From Tepidiphilus sp. J10 (GTDB lineage: Bacteria > Pseudomonadota > Gammaproteobacteria > Burkholderiales > Thiobacillaceae): a stretch of 56,860 nt of DNA. The position numbers were made by a program, and so were the translations under genes. Position 1 is the first letter of the stretch. The number at the start of each line of letters is the position of its first letter. This document shows positions 7,463 through 18,494 of this stretch, in pieces. The notes below the pieces were generated by a model, which saw only the letters and a program-made list of their open reading frames with translations, was not told the origin of the DNA and ran no database searches. The stretch spans positions 1 through 56,860 of the forward strand of contig CAMDGQ010000019.1 in NCBI GenBank assembly GCA_945897955.1, given 5' to 3'.

Positions 7463-10400
7463 CCAGCAGTTCGTTCAGGCGACCGATGGCCGCTTCCGTC
7501 GATCGGTGGCGATACACCCCGGCCGTGCCCCCGTCCGGATTGCGCCAACTCGGCCGCACGCCGCGCACGAACAGGTAGAGCACGCCGCCGAAGTGGGTGG
7601 CGTAGTCGTAGCCGGGAATGCGCCGGCGCAGGTAGCGATCCAGGGCCACGCTGTAGAGCAGGTATTGCAGGTGGTAACCGTGTTTCTCCATGGCGTCCGC
7701 CACCGGCTCCTCGGCGTAGGCGGCGGGGTCGTAGCCCAGGTGGTTGGATTTCCAGTCGAGGATGAAGTAGCGCCCCCGGTGTTCGAACACCAGGTCAATG
7801 AAGCCCTTGAGATAACCCTGCAGCGCGTTGAAAGTGAGGTGCGGCCCGCGGTAGTCCAGAGCCTTCAGGGCCTCGTTGAGTTCCTTCGGCCGCAGCGAAC
7901 GGGCCGGCAGGTTGAATTCCAGCTCGGTCAGGCGTCGCGCCATCGGCACGCCGGCCAGGCGCAGGCCGTCGCCCAGGTCGGTGGCGGTCACGTCCTGCAC
8001 CAGGCGCAGCAGCATGCGCGCCAGGGACGCTTCCTGGGCAGCCTCCGGTACGCCGGGCAAGCGTTGCGGGTAGCCGGCCAGGGCCTGGGCGATGGCGCCG
8101 GGCCAGGTGGTCGGGTCGGCGAAGTCAAGGTACTCGAACACCGCATGGATGCAGTCGCCCGCCGCCGCACCGCGCGGGAAGCGCAGGATGTCGTCCGGCG
8201 CCAGGTCCGTTGGCACCTGGCTCGGTGCCGCTGACACCCGGGCGTCGTGGTCGCTCGCCGCCGCTTCGCTGACGGCGCCGTAACTCAGACCACTGTAGCT
8301 GCTCACCCGCCAGCCGGCGGGGATGGCTTTGGGCGGCTTCAGGGCGGCCAGGGACGCGGGGTCGACCAGACTAGGGGCGATGGCTGAGGCGGCGCCTCCG
8401 GGCAGCGGAGCGAGAGCGATTTGGTCGCCGTCGGCCAGGGCGGTCCAGGCGGCGGTGATGTCGGCCGGAGTCAGCTTGTTGTCGAACCAGCCATCCTGCG
8501 TCTGACCGGCGCCGGCGGCCATCCAGTTGAGCATGCTGCGGGTGCTTTCGCTGGCGGACAGGTTCTTGCCGTGTTTGGACGTATAGCAGCCCGCCACCAG
8601 GTAGCAGCGGTACACCGCCCGGGTCAGGGCGACGTAAATCAGGCGCAGGAATTCCGCTGCCTGATCTTTCTTGATCTGCAGCTTGATGGCCTTGAGTTCC
8701 TCTGCGTCGATGCCGTCACCGCGCCAGTCGATCGCTGGCTGGCCTGCCTCATCGTGGTATTCGGCGCCTTGAAGCCCGCGGCCGCCGAAACGGGTGCGAC
8801 CGTCCCAGAGGAAGGGACAGAACACCACGGGGTACTCCAGGCCCTTGGACTTGTGGATGGTGACGATCTGCACCAGGTCCTGGTCCGATTCCAGGCGCAA
8901 CTGGGCGGCCTCGTCGGCGGCTCCTTCGCGCCGCTGCCCTTCCAGGTAGCGCAGCAGAGCTTCCGGCGCTGCGTGGGTTTCCGCTGCCTGGTGCAGGCAT
9001 TCGCCCAGATGCAGGAAGTTGGTGAGGCGCCGCTCGCCGTCGGGACGGGCCAACATGCGCTCGGCCACCTGCTCGCCGACAAGGAGGCTGCGGTACATGA
9101 CGCCGAAGCCGCGCCTGTGCCAGGTGGTGCGCAGATCGTCGAACTGCTCCAGGCGCCGCATCATGGCCGCCTCGACCGCAGCCAACTCGGCGATGCCGGC
9201 GGCATCCAAGCCCATCAGTTCGGTGGCCAGGGCGGCCCGCACAAGGCCCTCGCGGCCGGGTTCCAGGATGGCGCGCAGCACCCGCTCCACCTCCTCCGCG
9301 TCCACGCTCGCAAACACGCTGGCCTGGGACAGTTCCACGCTGCCCACCCGCAGGGCCGCCAGGGCCCGCTTCATCTCGCTGCCCTGGGCGTGACTGCGCA
9401 CCAGCACGGCGATGTCGCCGGGCCGCAACTGGCGGCCGTCCAGGGTAATGTCGCCGGCGCGGGCCGCATTGATCAGGCGGGCGATCTCGCCGGCGGTGGC
9501 GTCCACCACGGCGCGCTTGGCGAGCTTCTTTTCCGGGGGCGTGGCGTCGGCCTCGTGCAGCAGCCACACCTGCAGGTCGCCGCGCGGCTCGGACTGGTCG
9601 ACGAAGGGCTTGCGCGGCTTCTTGCCGAATTCCACTTTCTGGTAGTTCAGGCCGGGCAGCATGAAGGCCTGCGGGTTGGCCCCGAACAAACGGTTGAGTG
9701 CATCGAGCAGCCCGGCGCTGGAACGCTGGTTGGCCACCAGGGAGTGTTCGGCCGTGGCCTGGTCCTTGGCACGCAGGTAGGTGTGCAGGTCGGCGTGGCG
9801 GAAGCTGTAGATGGCCTGCTTTGGGTCACCCACCAGGAACAGGGGGGTGTCGCCGGCACCGTAGATGGCATGGAAGATGGCGAATTGCAGGGGGTCGGTG
9901 TCCTGGAATTCGTCGATCAGCGCCGCCGGGAAGCGGGCCTTGAGGGACGCCGCCAGCCAGGGACAGGCACCGCTGTAGAGGCGCTCATGCACGTTGAACA
10001 GCAGATCGTCGAAGGACACCACCCGCTGCATGCGCTTGAGTTCCCGCAAGCTGTCGCCGGCTTCCTGCAGCAGGCGGCGGATCAGGCGCAGGCGCGCGCG
10101 CTCCAGTTCGCCTTCCAGGGCCTCCCGAACGCTGAAATAGACCTCGGCCTGGTCGAAGAAGGGGTGGGTCGGGGTAACGCATTTCTTCTTGGTGCGGTCC
10201 ATCAGCAGGGACGCCCGGTAGAGCAGCGCCTTCTCGCCGGAGGGCGCCAGGGGCTGGCCGGCCAGGAACAGCCCATCCAGTTCCTGCGCCCCGGCCCGCA
10301 CGCCATCTTCCTTGTAGGTATTGCCGTTCAGTTGGGACAAGGCGCCCAGGAGGGTTTCCAGGATTGCACCGCCCTGGGCCTGCCAGGTGGCAGCCGCCTC

Positions 10401-11087
10401 GGCGTAGGCGGCTGCCAGGGCGCCGCCGTCGAGTTCCGGCGCCGAGTCCAGGTCGTCCGGCCAGCGGTTGCAAGCCAGGGGCTTGGCCAGGTGGCGTTTC
10501 AGCAGGGCCGCGTAGGTATCCGGCTTATCGCCCTTTTCCTGGAGGTAGGCGGCCATCAGAGGTGCGAGGGCGTCGCCTGCCAGGTGGCGACGCCAGAAGT
10601 CGTGCACTGCCTGCAAGCGCCAGTCGGCGTCGTCCTGCACCAGTTCCATGGACAGGGGCAGGCCGGCGGAGAAGGGGTTGTCGGCCAGGGCGCGCTGGCA
10701 GAAGCCGTGGATGGTGAAGATGGCGGCCTCGTCGAAGGTCTCCAGGGCCAGGTCCAGGCGCCGCGCCAGGTCGTTCGGGTCGCGCCCCTGGCATTCCACC
10801 AGCTCCTGCACCAGTTCCGCGACGAAGGGGTCGCTGCCCGACGCGTCGCCGCCCAGGAACGACAGGGTCTCGACGATGCGGCTGCGGATACGCATGCGCA
10901 GTTCGGCGGTGGCGGCGTTGGTAAAGGTAACCACCAGGATGTGCTGCACTTCCAGTTCCCGTTCCAGCAACAAACGCAGGTAGAGGCCACAGATGTTCCA
11001 GGTCTTGCCGGTGCCGGCGGAGGCTTCGATCAGGTTGATGCCGTCCAGGGGGCAGCGGAACACGTCGAGTTCAGAGGGTGTGCTCAT
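7443..11087 (-). CDS. recB: Exodeoxyribonuclease V beta subunit
   Basis: The 3'-to-5' helicase and sole nuclease of RecBCD. The 1214-residue protein begins with a UvrD-type helicase core: Walker A EASAGTGKTW at about residues 22-31, the DEFQDTDPLQ box near 390, and IVTIHKSKGLEYPVVF. The C terminus carries the RecB nuclease signature YFILDWKSNHLG followed by HLQYLLYSVALDRYL, with Asp and Lys catalytic residues intact. It should therefore be an active helicase-nuclease. The start codon overlaps the recC stop by four bases, and recD overlaps its end. Confidence 0.95.
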   Translation of the reverse strand: MSTPSELDVFRCPLDGINLIEASAGTGKTWNICGLYLRLLLERELEVQHILVVTFTNAATAELRMRIRSRIVETLSFLGGDASGSDPFVAELVQELVECQGRDPNDLARRLDLALETFDEAAIFTIHGFCQRALADNPFSAGLPLSMELVQDDADWRLQAVHDFWRRHLAGDALAPLMAAYLQEKGDKPDTYAALLKRHLAKPLACNRWPDDLDSAPELDGGALAAAYAEAAATWQAQGGAILETLLGALSQLNGNTYKEDGVRAGAQELDGLFLAGQPLAPSGEKALLYRASLLMDRTKKKCVTPTHPFFDQAEVYFSVREALEGELERARLRLIRRLLQEAGDSLRELKRMQRVVSFDDLLFNVHERLYSGACPWLAASLKARFPAALIDEFQDTDPLQFAIFHAIYGAGDTPLFLVGDPKQAIYSFRHADLHTYLRAKDQATAEHSLVANQRSSAGLLDALNRLFGANPQAFMLPGLNYQKVEFGKKPRKPFVDQSEPRGDLQVWLLHEADATPPEKKLAKRAVVDATAGEIARLINAARAGDITLDGRQLRPGDIAVLVRSHAQGSEMKRALAALRVGSVELSQASVFASVDAEEVERVLRAILEPGREGLVRAALATELMGLDAAGIAELAAVEAAMMRRLEQFDDLRTTWHRRGFGVMYRSLLVGEQVAERMLARPDGERRLTNFLHLGECLHQAAETHAAPEALLRYLEGQRREGAADEAAQLRLESDQDLVQIVTIHKSKGLEYPVVFCPFLWDGRTRFGGRGLQGAEYHDEAGQPAIDWRGDGIDAEELKAIKLQIKKDQAAEFLRLIYVALTRAVYRCYLVAGCYTSKHGKNLSASESTRSMLNWMAAGAGQTQDGWFDNKLTPADITAAWTALADGDQIALAPLPGGAASAIAPSLVDPASLAALKPPKAIPAGWRVSSYSGLSYGAVSEAAASDHDARVSAAPSQVPTDLAPDDILRFPRGAAAGDCIHAVFEYLDFADPTTWPGAIAQALAGYPQRLPGVPEAAQEASLARMLLRLVQDVTATDLGDGLRLAGVPMARRLTELEFNLPARSLRPKELNEALKALDYRGPHLTFNALQGYLKGFIDLVFEHRGRYFILDWKSNHLGYDPAAYAEEPVADAMEKHGYHLQYLLYSVALDRYLRRRIPGYDYATHFGGVLYLFVRGVRPSWRNPDGGTAGVYRHRSTEAAIGRLNELLDAFHDF

Positions 11088-14000
11088 AACCGCGCGTCCT
11101 GCAGATAGCCCATGAGGCTGCCGAACACGGCTTGGGCACAGTCCTGGAAGTCCCCGTCCAGGGGGTCAACGACACCGCGCAGGGCCAGGCGGTAGGCGGG
11201 ATGTTCTTCCTCGCCGAAAGGACGCTCCTGGCTGGATTTCCAGGTGTCGGTGGCCTTGTTGAGGTTTTGCTCGTTGACGATGTATTTCCACGCCGATTTT
11301 GGGAAGAAGTGGATCGGCGCCCGCAAGCCCCGCCGATACAGGCGCAACAGGTCAGACAGTATCTCCGTCGCCCGTTCGCAGGGCAGGAGGTAGAACTCGC
11401 CGTCGCGGGACAACCAGCGGGTTTCCTGGGCCACGCCTTCCGGCGCGCTGGCGCACAGGAACAGGTGATTGAGCCAGGCCGCCAGGTAGTCCACCGCCCG
11501 GGTGTCGTCGTAGCGATGGCGCACCAGGCCGCCAGCGCGCAGGTCGGCGAAGGCGGCGCTCAGGCGCCATTCCTCGCCATCCAGGTCGAAGTCCAGGCTG
11601 GCGTGATGCGGCGGCAAACAGGGTTCCGCCGTCGCCGCCCGCAGGTTGTCCGCATACAGCCGCATGTTTCCCAGCTCCACATCCAGCAGCAGGTCGCCGA
11701 AGGTGCCCTGCGGGTATTCGATGCCAGCCTGGGCCAGCTCGCGCAGATCGGCGTCCGCCCTGTCGCCCAGGCAGTGGGACAGCAGGCGTTCGGCCAGGGC
11801 CTGGCGAGCCGGAAAATCCGGCAGGAACGGTTCGTCGTCCTCCAGTTCCTCATCGGCCTTGGGCAACTGTATGCCCAGGCGTTCGCGCAGCAGGTAGGCG
11901 CAGGGGTTGCGGAAGAATCGCTGCAGCAGCTCCAGGTGCAGAACCCGCCATTCCTCGCCCGGCTCGGCCAGGGGGGCGGCGAAGAAGCAGCCGACCCGTT
12001 CGCCGCCGTTGTCATCGTCATCCCTATCGTCTTCCTCTTCCCTCGCGGCTGGCGTCACCGCTTCGGTTTCCGGCGTGGCGCTCAAACCCGAACGCTGCGC
12101 ATCGCAGAGTTCGCGGTTGAAGCTCACCAGGCGCGGGTCGCCATCGGCGGTGAAATAGCACGGCGAGAAGGGCTGCAGCGGATGTTCCAGCACCAGGTGG
12201 GCATGGGCCGCTACGGGATCAACGGCGATGGCCGGCACCAGGGTCTCGATCAACTCCGACACCAGCACCGATCCGGGCAGGGGCGCGTTGTCGCGGATGC
12301 TGCGGCCGGTGTAGCTCAGGTACAAACGCTCGCGGGCGGAGAGCAGCAAATCCAGGAACAGATTGCGTTCATCGCTGCGCCGCTGCCGGTCGCCGCGCTG
12401 GGACGCCAGAGCCATCAGATCGAATTCCAGCGGACGCGTGGCGCTGGGAAACGCGCCGTCGTTGAGACCGATGGCGCAGATCACGCGGAACGGCAGGTTG
12501 CGCAGACTGCTGATCGAGGAAAAGGTGACCGCGCCGCCGGCAACGCCTCCCCGGGCCGGGTCGTCAAGCAGCGCCGCCAGCGCGGCGCGCAGCACATCCA
12601 GCGTGATCGGTGCGCTGACGCCGCCTTGCAGCATGTTGGCGTGCAGTTGACGAATGCAGTCGCGCACCTCGCCAAGATCGTCAATTTCGCTGTCGTCCGG
12701 TTCCAGGAATGTTTCGAGCAGGCCGAACAGCCTGGCCATCCAGGCGGCCGGCGCCATCGCCTGATTGCATTGCGCGCGCAATCGGGTCAGTTCGCCGACA
12801 AAGCGCACGAACCGACCCAGCAGCAGCGCGGCGGAACCTTCGGCATTGCCGGCCGGCAACAGATCGTGCCAGGGCTGGCTGACCCCGTCGGGCAACGCAT
12901 AGCCGAGCAGCAGGCGCTGCAAGCCGTCATCGAAACTGAACCGCGCCATGCCGGGCAAGCCGTGTTGCGCTCGATGCTGCGCGTCGACGCCCCAGCGGAT
13001 GCCGGCGGCGCGCATCCAGTTCTGGATGTCCTCCAGGTCGCCGACACCGATGCCGAAGCGGCGCGCGATGATCGATTGCTGCAACAGGTCGAACACGGCG
13101 CTTGCGGTCCAGCGCGAACCGATCAGAGTCAGCAGCGCAAGCAGTGCGCGCGCCGGTATGTTCACCGTGCCGCGTGCGCGGCCAGTGACGCTGTAGGGAA
13201 TGAAGCGGTCGCGCGGAGCGTTGCCGAACACCGCGTCCACCAGAGGGGCGGCGGCTTCGAGATCCGGCGTGACCACCAGGATGTCGCAGGGACGCGGCGG
13301 GCTGGAGGAAGCGAACAAGGCGAGCAACTGGTCCTGCAACACCTCCAGTTCCCGGGTGAGGGAATGGCAGACGTGGATCTCGATACTGCGGTCGGTCGGG
13401 TCGAGGGGGACGCTGCCGGGTTCCAGTTCCATCAGGCCGAGGATGGCGTTCTGCAATCGCGCCAGCAGGGATTCCCCCGCCGCCTCGGCAAAGCCGCCGT
13501 CATCCACCACCGCGTCGGTCGCGGCTTCCAGCAGCAGGTCGATATGGGATTGGGACTGCTTGCCCCAGGCCGCCAGCAAGCGGTTGCCGGTTTCGTGGTA
13601 ATCGGCTTCGCCCCGGGCCGCCAGCCAGGACAGGCGGCGCCGATCGACGATCTCGAACCAGTATTCCCGGCACGGGTTGAGCACGTACAGGCGCAGGTCG
13701 ATCCAGCGGCCCAACTGGCGGAGCAGGTCCAGATAGAGGGGCGGAATGGTCGGCAGGCAGAACACATGAGCAGTCTCGGGCAGCCCCGCGCTCCGCGCCG
13801 CATCGCTACCCAGACTTTCCACCTTGCGCAGAAAGGCGCTGGCCGGATGTTCCTGTTCCACGCCAAGTTGCAGGCTGATGGCCCGCCAGAGAGCGGCTTG
13901 CCAGAGCTGGTCCTCGCGGTCTGCCGCGCCGGCCTGTGTCAGCTCGACTACCCATCCCGCCGCCCAGGCGGCGAGCCAGGCCGGGCGATAGGTCATGTAC

Positions 14001-14404
14001 TGCTCGAACAGCGCAGCCACCCTGCCGGCAAAATCAAAGCGCGCAACGGCGTCGGTCTGGCTCAGGTAGCCGGCCAGACGCGGATAACCGGAGATGAAGG
14101 CGGCTTCGTTGAACAATTCGAAAATGCGCCAGGCCAGGACTGGCGAGGCGAAAGGCGACTCCGCCGAAACAGTCGGCACCACCCGGCCGATCTGCCGCCA
14201 GAGCCATTGCGCCAGGAAGGAAAACTCGACGTTGGCGCAGATGCCGAAGCGCTCCGCGATGGCCAGGTTCAGGTCGCGCCGCAACGCGCTGCTCGGCACG
14301 ATGATCTGCTCGGAGACAAATGGCGAGGCGGGGGCAACCTCAAGACCGTCGAGCAGCGCGTCGCGCAGGGTTTCCAGCCGGTTGGCAAAGGTGATCCGCA
14401 GCAT
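11084..14404 (-). CDS. recC: Exodeoxyribonuclease V gamma subunit
   Basis: RecC holds RecB and RecD together, splits the strands and reads Chi. The protein starts MLRITFANRLETLRDALL at 14404, matching the N terminus of known RecC proteins; the open frame continues to 14611, but that extension has no RecC-like sequence. 1106 residues is close to the E. coli size (1122). Inactivated-helicase and nuclease-fold segments are recognisable in places (for example RVICAIGLNDGAFPSATRPLEFDLM). It is the first gene of the recCBD operon. No strong ribosome-binding site precedes the chosen ATG. Confidence 0.92.
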   Translation of the reverse strand: MLRITFANRLETLRDALLDGLEVAPASPFVSEQIIVPSSALRRDLNLAIAERFGICANVEFSFLAQWLWRQIGRVVPTVSAESPFASPVLAWRIFELFNEAAFISGYPRLAGYLSQTDAVARFDFAGRVAALFEQYMTYRPAWLAAWAAGWVVELTQAGAADREDQLWQAALWRAISLQLGVEQEHPASAFLRKVESLGSDAARSAGLPETAHVFCLPTIPPLYLDLLRQLGRWIDLRLYVLNPCREYWFEIVDRRRLSWLAARGEADYHETGNRLLAAWGKQSQSHIDLLLEAATDAVVDDGGFAEAAGESLLARLQNAILGLMELEPGSVPLDPTDRSIEIHVCHSLTRELEVLQDQLLALFASSSPPRPCDILVVTPDLEAAAPLVDAVFGNAPRDRFIPYSVTGRARGTVNIPARALLALLTLIGSRWTASAVFDLLQQSIIARRFGIGVGDLEDIQNWMRAAGIRWGVDAQHRAQHGLPGMARFSFDDGLQRLLLGYALPDGVSQPWHDLLPAGNAEGSAALLLGRFVRFVGELTRLRAQCNQAMAPAAWMARLFGLLETFLEPDDSEIDDLGEVRDCIRQLHANMLQGGVSAPITLDVLRAALAALLDDPARGGVAGGAVTFSSISSLRNLPFRVICAIGLNDGAFPSATRPLEFDLMALASQRGDRQRRSDERNLFLDLLLSARERLYLSYTGRSIRDNAPLPGSVLVSELIETLVPAIAVDPVAAHAHLVLEHPLQPFSPCYFTADGDPRLVSFNRELCDAQRSGLSATPETEAVTPAAREEEDDRDDDDNGGERVGCFFAAPLAEPGEEWRVLHLELLQRFFRNPCAYLLRERLGIQLPKADEELEDDEPFLPDFPARQALAERLLSHCLGDRADADLRELAQAGIEYPQGTFGDLLLDVELGNMRLYADNLRAATAEPCLPPHHASLDFDLDGEEWRLSAAFADLRAGGLVRHRYDDTRAVDYLAAWLNHLFLCASAPEGVAQETRWLSRDGEFYLLPCERATEILSDLLRLYRRGLRAPIHFFPKSAWKYIVNEQNLNKATDTWKSSQERPFGEEEHPAYRLALRGVVDPLDGDFQDCAQAVFGSLMGYLQDARL

Positions 14405-15318
<914 letters not shown>

Positions 15319-15375
15319 GTTCGGCCGCCGCGCATTCGATTCCTTTCCGCCGCCCACTAATCCTCGCATCCCTAG

Positions 15376-15408
15376 TAATATCCCCTACCCGACTATTTCA
15401 GTCGGGTA
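15376..15408 (+). promoter_or_regulatory. IscR type 1-like operator before the CDGSH gene
   Basis: A perfect 9-bp inverted repeat, TACCCGACT (15386-15394) and AGTCGGGTA (15400-15408), flanks the AT-rich spacer ATTTC. It agrees with the IscR type 1 consensus (half-site ATASYYGACT, spacer RWWWY, half-site AGTCRRSTAT) at all but the outermost left base. A possible -10, TAATAT, lies just upstream at 15376-15381, which would place the operator over the transcription start. The neighbour encodes an iron-sulfur protein, which fits. Confidence 0.7.
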
Positions 15409-15428
15409 TTACCGAGAGGATGAAAAAC

Positions 15429-15668
15429 ATGAGTGATCCCGTTGTCGCCGGCAAGGAGCCGTTCGAAGCCAACCTGGAAGCCGGGGAATACTGGTGGTGC
15501 AGTTGTGGCAGATCGAAGAATCAACCCTATTGTGACGGCTCGCACGCCGGCACCGATTTCAAACCCATGCCGTTCAAGGTAGAGACGCTGACCCAGGTCT
15601 GGCTCTGCACCTGCAAGCACACCGCCAATCCGCCGTATTGCGACGGTGCGCATGAATTGCTGGACTGA
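15429..15668 (+). CDS. Dual CDGSH iron-sulfur domain protein
   Basis: A 79-residue protein with two CDGSH motifs, [16 protein letters not shown] and [16 protein letters not shown], each supplying three Cys and one His for a labile [2Fe-2S] cluster. Bacterial members are soluble and may act in redox sensing or iron-sulfur handling; the exact role is unknown. The second ATG (15429) is preferred because GAGAGGA ends at 15420, which leaves normal spacing there but none for the ATG at 15420. The gene is monocistronic between gmk and rnfA, and an IscR-type palindrome sits just upstream. Confidence 0.88.
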   Translation: MSDPVVAGKEPFEANLEAGEYWWCSCGRSKNQPYCDGSHAGTDFKPMPFKVETLTQVWLCTCKHTANPPYCDGAHELLD

Positions 15669-15716
15669 TTCCGGCGTTGTCCGCGCCCTTCGGGGTAGCG
15701 GATAATCCCGGTTCCA

Positions 15717-16292
15717 ATGGAAAACTACCTCCTCATTCTCATCGGCACGGTGTTCGTGAACAACATCGTGATGTCGAAGATTCTCGGCCTGTGCCCGTTC
15801 ATGGGGGTGTCGCGCAAGCTGGAAACCGCCATCGGCATGGGTGCGGCAACCACGTTTGTACTGACGCTTGCCTCCGGCGCGAGCTATCTGGTCGATACCT
15901 ATCTGCTTGGCCAGGAACTGGCCTATCTGCGCACCCTGTCGTTCATCGTGGTCATCGCCGGCATCGTCGGATTCACCGAGATGTTCATCAAGAAAACCTC
16001 TCCTGTGCTGTTCCGCGTTCTGGGTATCTATCTGCCGCTGATCACCACGAACTGCGCGGTGCTGGGCATTCCGCTGCTCAATGTGCAGGAGCAGCACAAC
16101 TTCCTCGAATCCTTGTTCTACGGTCTCGGCGGCGCACTGGGTTTCAGTCTGGTGCTGGTGTTGTTCGCGGCGATGCGCGAACGGCTGGAAGCGGCCGATG
16201 TGCCGAAACCGTTTCAGGGCGTCAGCATCGCGATGATCACCGCCGGCTTGATGAGTCTGGCGTTCATGGGCTTCGCGGGGTTGATTCGATAG
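15717..16292 (+). CDS. rnfA: Rnf/Rsx electron transport complex subunit A
   Basis: Integral membrane subunit of the ion-pumping ferredoxin:NAD oxidoreductase, also called Rsx in enterics. The 191 residues form six hydrophobic helices; the segments [18 protein letters not shown] and [15 protein letters not shown] are the paired half-motifs with conserved cysteines shared by RnfA and RnfE. It is the first of rnfABCDGE. The stop TAG shares one base with the GTG start of rnfB. Confidence 0.95.
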   Translation: MENYLLILIGTVFVNNIVMSKILGLCPFMGVSRKLETAIGMGAATTFVLTLASGASYLVDTYLLGQELAYLRTLSFIVVIAGIVGFTEMFIKKTSPVLFRVLGIYLPLITTNCAVLGIPLLNVQEQHNFLESLFYGLGGALGFSLVLVLFAAMRERLEAADVPKPFQGVSIAMITAGLMSLAFMGFAGLIR

Positions 16293-16840
16293 TGTTCAGC
16301 GCGATCCTGGTCATGGCGGCAATCGGCCTGGTGCTTGGCGGCATCCTGGGCTGGGCTTCGATCAAGTATCGCGTCGAGGATGATCCGCTGGTCGAGAAGG
16401 TCGATGCGATCCTGCCGCAGACGCAATGCGGCCAGTGCGGTTTTCCCGGCTGCAAACCCTATGCCGAGGCCATCGCGAAGGGTGAGGCGGACATCAATTT
16501 GTGCCCGCCGGGCGGCGACGATGGCGTCAAGCGCCTGGCTGAACTCCTGGGCGTGGAAGCAAAGCCGCTTGGTGAAGGCATGGAGCCGAAGCCGAAATCG
16601 GTCGCGGTGATCGACGAGAACACCTGTATCGGCTGCACCTTGTGCATCCAGGCCTGTCCGGTCGACGCCATCGTCGGCGCGGCGAAGCAGATGCATGTCA
16701 TCGTCGCGTCGCAATGCACCGGCTGCGAACTGTGCCTGCCGCCCTGCCCGGTCGATTGCATCAGCATGCAGGTGATCAAGGAGGATGTGGTGAACTGGAA
16801 ATGGCGCTATCCCATCCACATGATGAAGCGTGTGGCATGA
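16292..16840 (+). CDS. rnfB: Rnf complex iron-sulfur subunit B
   Basis: Ferredoxin-like subunit that receives electrons for the Rnf complex. The GTG start at 16292 overlaps the rnfA stop (TAGTG) and gives 182 residues, near the E. coli size of 192. A single N-terminal membrane helix (residues 1-22) is followed by the RnfB cluster motif CGQCGFPGC with a later LCPPGG, then two [4Fe-4S] ferredoxin motifs, [12 protein letters not shown] and [12 protein letters not shown]. The gene is in the middle of an otherwise uninterrupted operon, so the non-ATG start is well supported. Confidence 0.93.
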   Translation: MFSAILVMAAIGLVLGGILGWASIKYRVEDDPLVEKVDAILPQTQCGQCGFPGCKPYAEAIAKGEADINLCPPGGDDGVKRLAELLGVEAKPLGEGMEPKPKSVAVIDENTCIGCTLCIQACPVDAIVGAAKQMHVIVASQCTGCELCLPPCPVDCISMQVIKEDVVNWKWRYPIHMMKRVA

Positions 16841-16850
16841 GTCCGAAGAC

Positions 16851-18494
16851 ATGAGCCGAACACTGTTCACCTTCAATGGCGGCGTCCACCCGGACGGACA
16901 CAAGACCGAGTCGAACGGCACGCCGATCCGCGCCATGCCCTTGCTTTCGCGTTATGTCGTGCCGATGCGGCAACATATCGGCGCGCCGGCACGGCCCGTG
17001 GTTGCGGTCGGCGATGCCGTTCTGCGCGGCCAGACACTGGGCGCGGCGGAAGGTTATGTCTCCACCGCCGTGCATGCCCCCACCTCCGGCCGCGTCATCG
17101 CCATTGAACCGTGCGCGGCGCCGCATCCTTCCGGCCTGTTCGACCTCGCCGTGGTGATCGAAGCGGACGGTCTTGACCAGAGCATTGCATTCGAGCCGCT
17201 TGACTGGCGCGCGCTCGACCCTTCGGCGCTGCGCAATCGCATCCGCGAAATGGGCCTCGCCGGCCTTGGTGGCGCGGTGTTCCCGAGTTACATCAAACTG
17301 AATCCCGGCGCGCAGAAAATTCATACCCTGATCCTCAACGGCGCCGAGTGCGAACCCTGGATTACCTGTGACGATCGATTGATGCGCGAGCGCGCCCCCG
17401 AACTGGTGCGCGGCATCGAAATCATGCGGCACGCCCTCGGCAGCGCGACGATCCTGATCGGCATCGAGGACAACAAGCCGGAAGCGCTCGCGGCAATGCG
17501 CGCCGCTGCGCCATCGGACATGGAAGTGGTTGCCATACCGACGCTCTACCCCGGCGGCGGCGGCAAGCAACTGACCTATACACTGACCGGAGTCGAAACC
17601 CCGACCGGCGGACGCTCAACCGATGTCGGCATCCAGGTCTTCAATGTCGGCACGGCATACAGCCTATACCGCGCGGTGGAACTCGGCGAACCGCTGATTT
17701 CGCGCATCGTCACGATCACCGGCCATGTCTCCAACCCAGGCAACTTCGAGGTTCGCGTCGGCACGCCGCTGTCGGATCTGGTCACGGCGGCTGGCGGCAT
17801 GCTGCCGGGCGCAAGCGGCGAGATCGTCGGCGGTCCGATGATGGGATTCGATCTGATGGACAGCGCTGCGCCGGTCACCAAGGCAGTGAACTGCCTGATC
17901 ATCAAGAACTCGAAGCTGTTCCCGGGCAAGCCGATCGAACTGCCCTGCATCCGCTGCGGCGCTTGCGCCAAAGCCTGTCCGGCCGACCTGCAACCGTTCG
18001 AGATGTATTGGTACAGCCGCGCCAAGAACTTCGGCCGCGCGCAAAGCTACAACCTGTTCGATTGCATCGAGTGCGGTTGTTGCGCCTATGTCTGCCCGAG
18101 CCATATACCGCTGGTCGATTATTTCCGTTTTGCCAAGAGCGAAATCTGGGAGCGCGAGCGCGAGAAAAGCGGCGCCGACCAGGCGCGCATCCGGCACGAT
18201 TTCAAGACCTTCCGGCTGGAACGTGAAAAACGGGAGAAGGCGGAAAAATTCGCCAAGGCGGCGGAAAAGACCAAAGCTGCCGCGAGCAACCCGTCCGAAG
18301 CATCTGCCGCCGTCGACCCCGACGCCGAGAAAAAGAAAGCCATCCTGCAAGCCGCGCTGGAACGCGCGCAGAAGGCCAAAGAGAGCGTCGCCCCCAGGAA
18401 CACGGAAGATCTGCCGCCGCGTGTGCAAAGAGAAATCGACGAGATCGAGGCACGTCGGGCCGCTGTCGAAACAAAAACGGAATCCACAGAATGA
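16851..18494 (+). CDS. rnfC: Rnf complex subunit C
   Basis: Peripheral subunit carrying NADH/FMN-binding and ferredoxin domains. The 547-residue protein has the Gly-rich loop YPGGGGKQLTYTLTG (like the NuoF/Nqo1 nucleotide site), and two [4Fe-4S] motifs CIRCGACAKACP and CIECGCCAYVCP. The C-terminal 90 residues are Lys/Glu/Ala-rich and probably helical, shorter than the long Ala-rich tail of E. coli RsxC (740 residues). The start MSRTLFTF is used although the frame opens 21 bases earlier. The stop overlaps rnfD by four bases. Confidence 0.94.
   Translation: MSRTLFTFNGGVHPDGHKTESNGTPIRAMPLLSRYVVPMRQHIGAPARPVVAVGDAVLRGQTLGAAEGYVSTAVHAPTSGRVIAIEPCAAPHPSGLFDLAVVIEADGLDQSIAFEPLDWRALDPSALRNRIREMGLAGLGGAVFPSYIKLNPGAQKIHTLILNGAECEPWITCDDRLMRERAPELVRGIEIMRHALGSATILIGIEDNKPEALAAMRAAAPSDMEVVAIPTLYPGGGGKQLTYTLTGVETPTGGRSTDVGIQVFNVGTAYSLYRAVELGEPLISRIVTITGHVSNPGNFEVRVGTPLSDLVTAAGGMLPGASGEIVGGPMMGFDLMDSAAPVTKAVNCLIIKNSKLFPGKPIELPCIRCGACAKACPADLQPFEMYWYSRAKNFGRAQSYNLFDCIECGCCAYVCPSHIPLVDYFRFAKSEIWEREREKSGADQARIRHDFKTFRLEREKREKAEKFAKAAEKTKAAASNPSEASAAVDPDAEKKKAILQAALERAQKAKESVAPRNTEDLPPRVQREIDEIEARRAAVETKTESTE

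Noticed and set aside
8421..11108. 895-codon open frame opposite recB
   Set aside because: It is a mirror of the GC-biased recB codons, with no recognisable domain; recB has full helicase and nuclease motifs.
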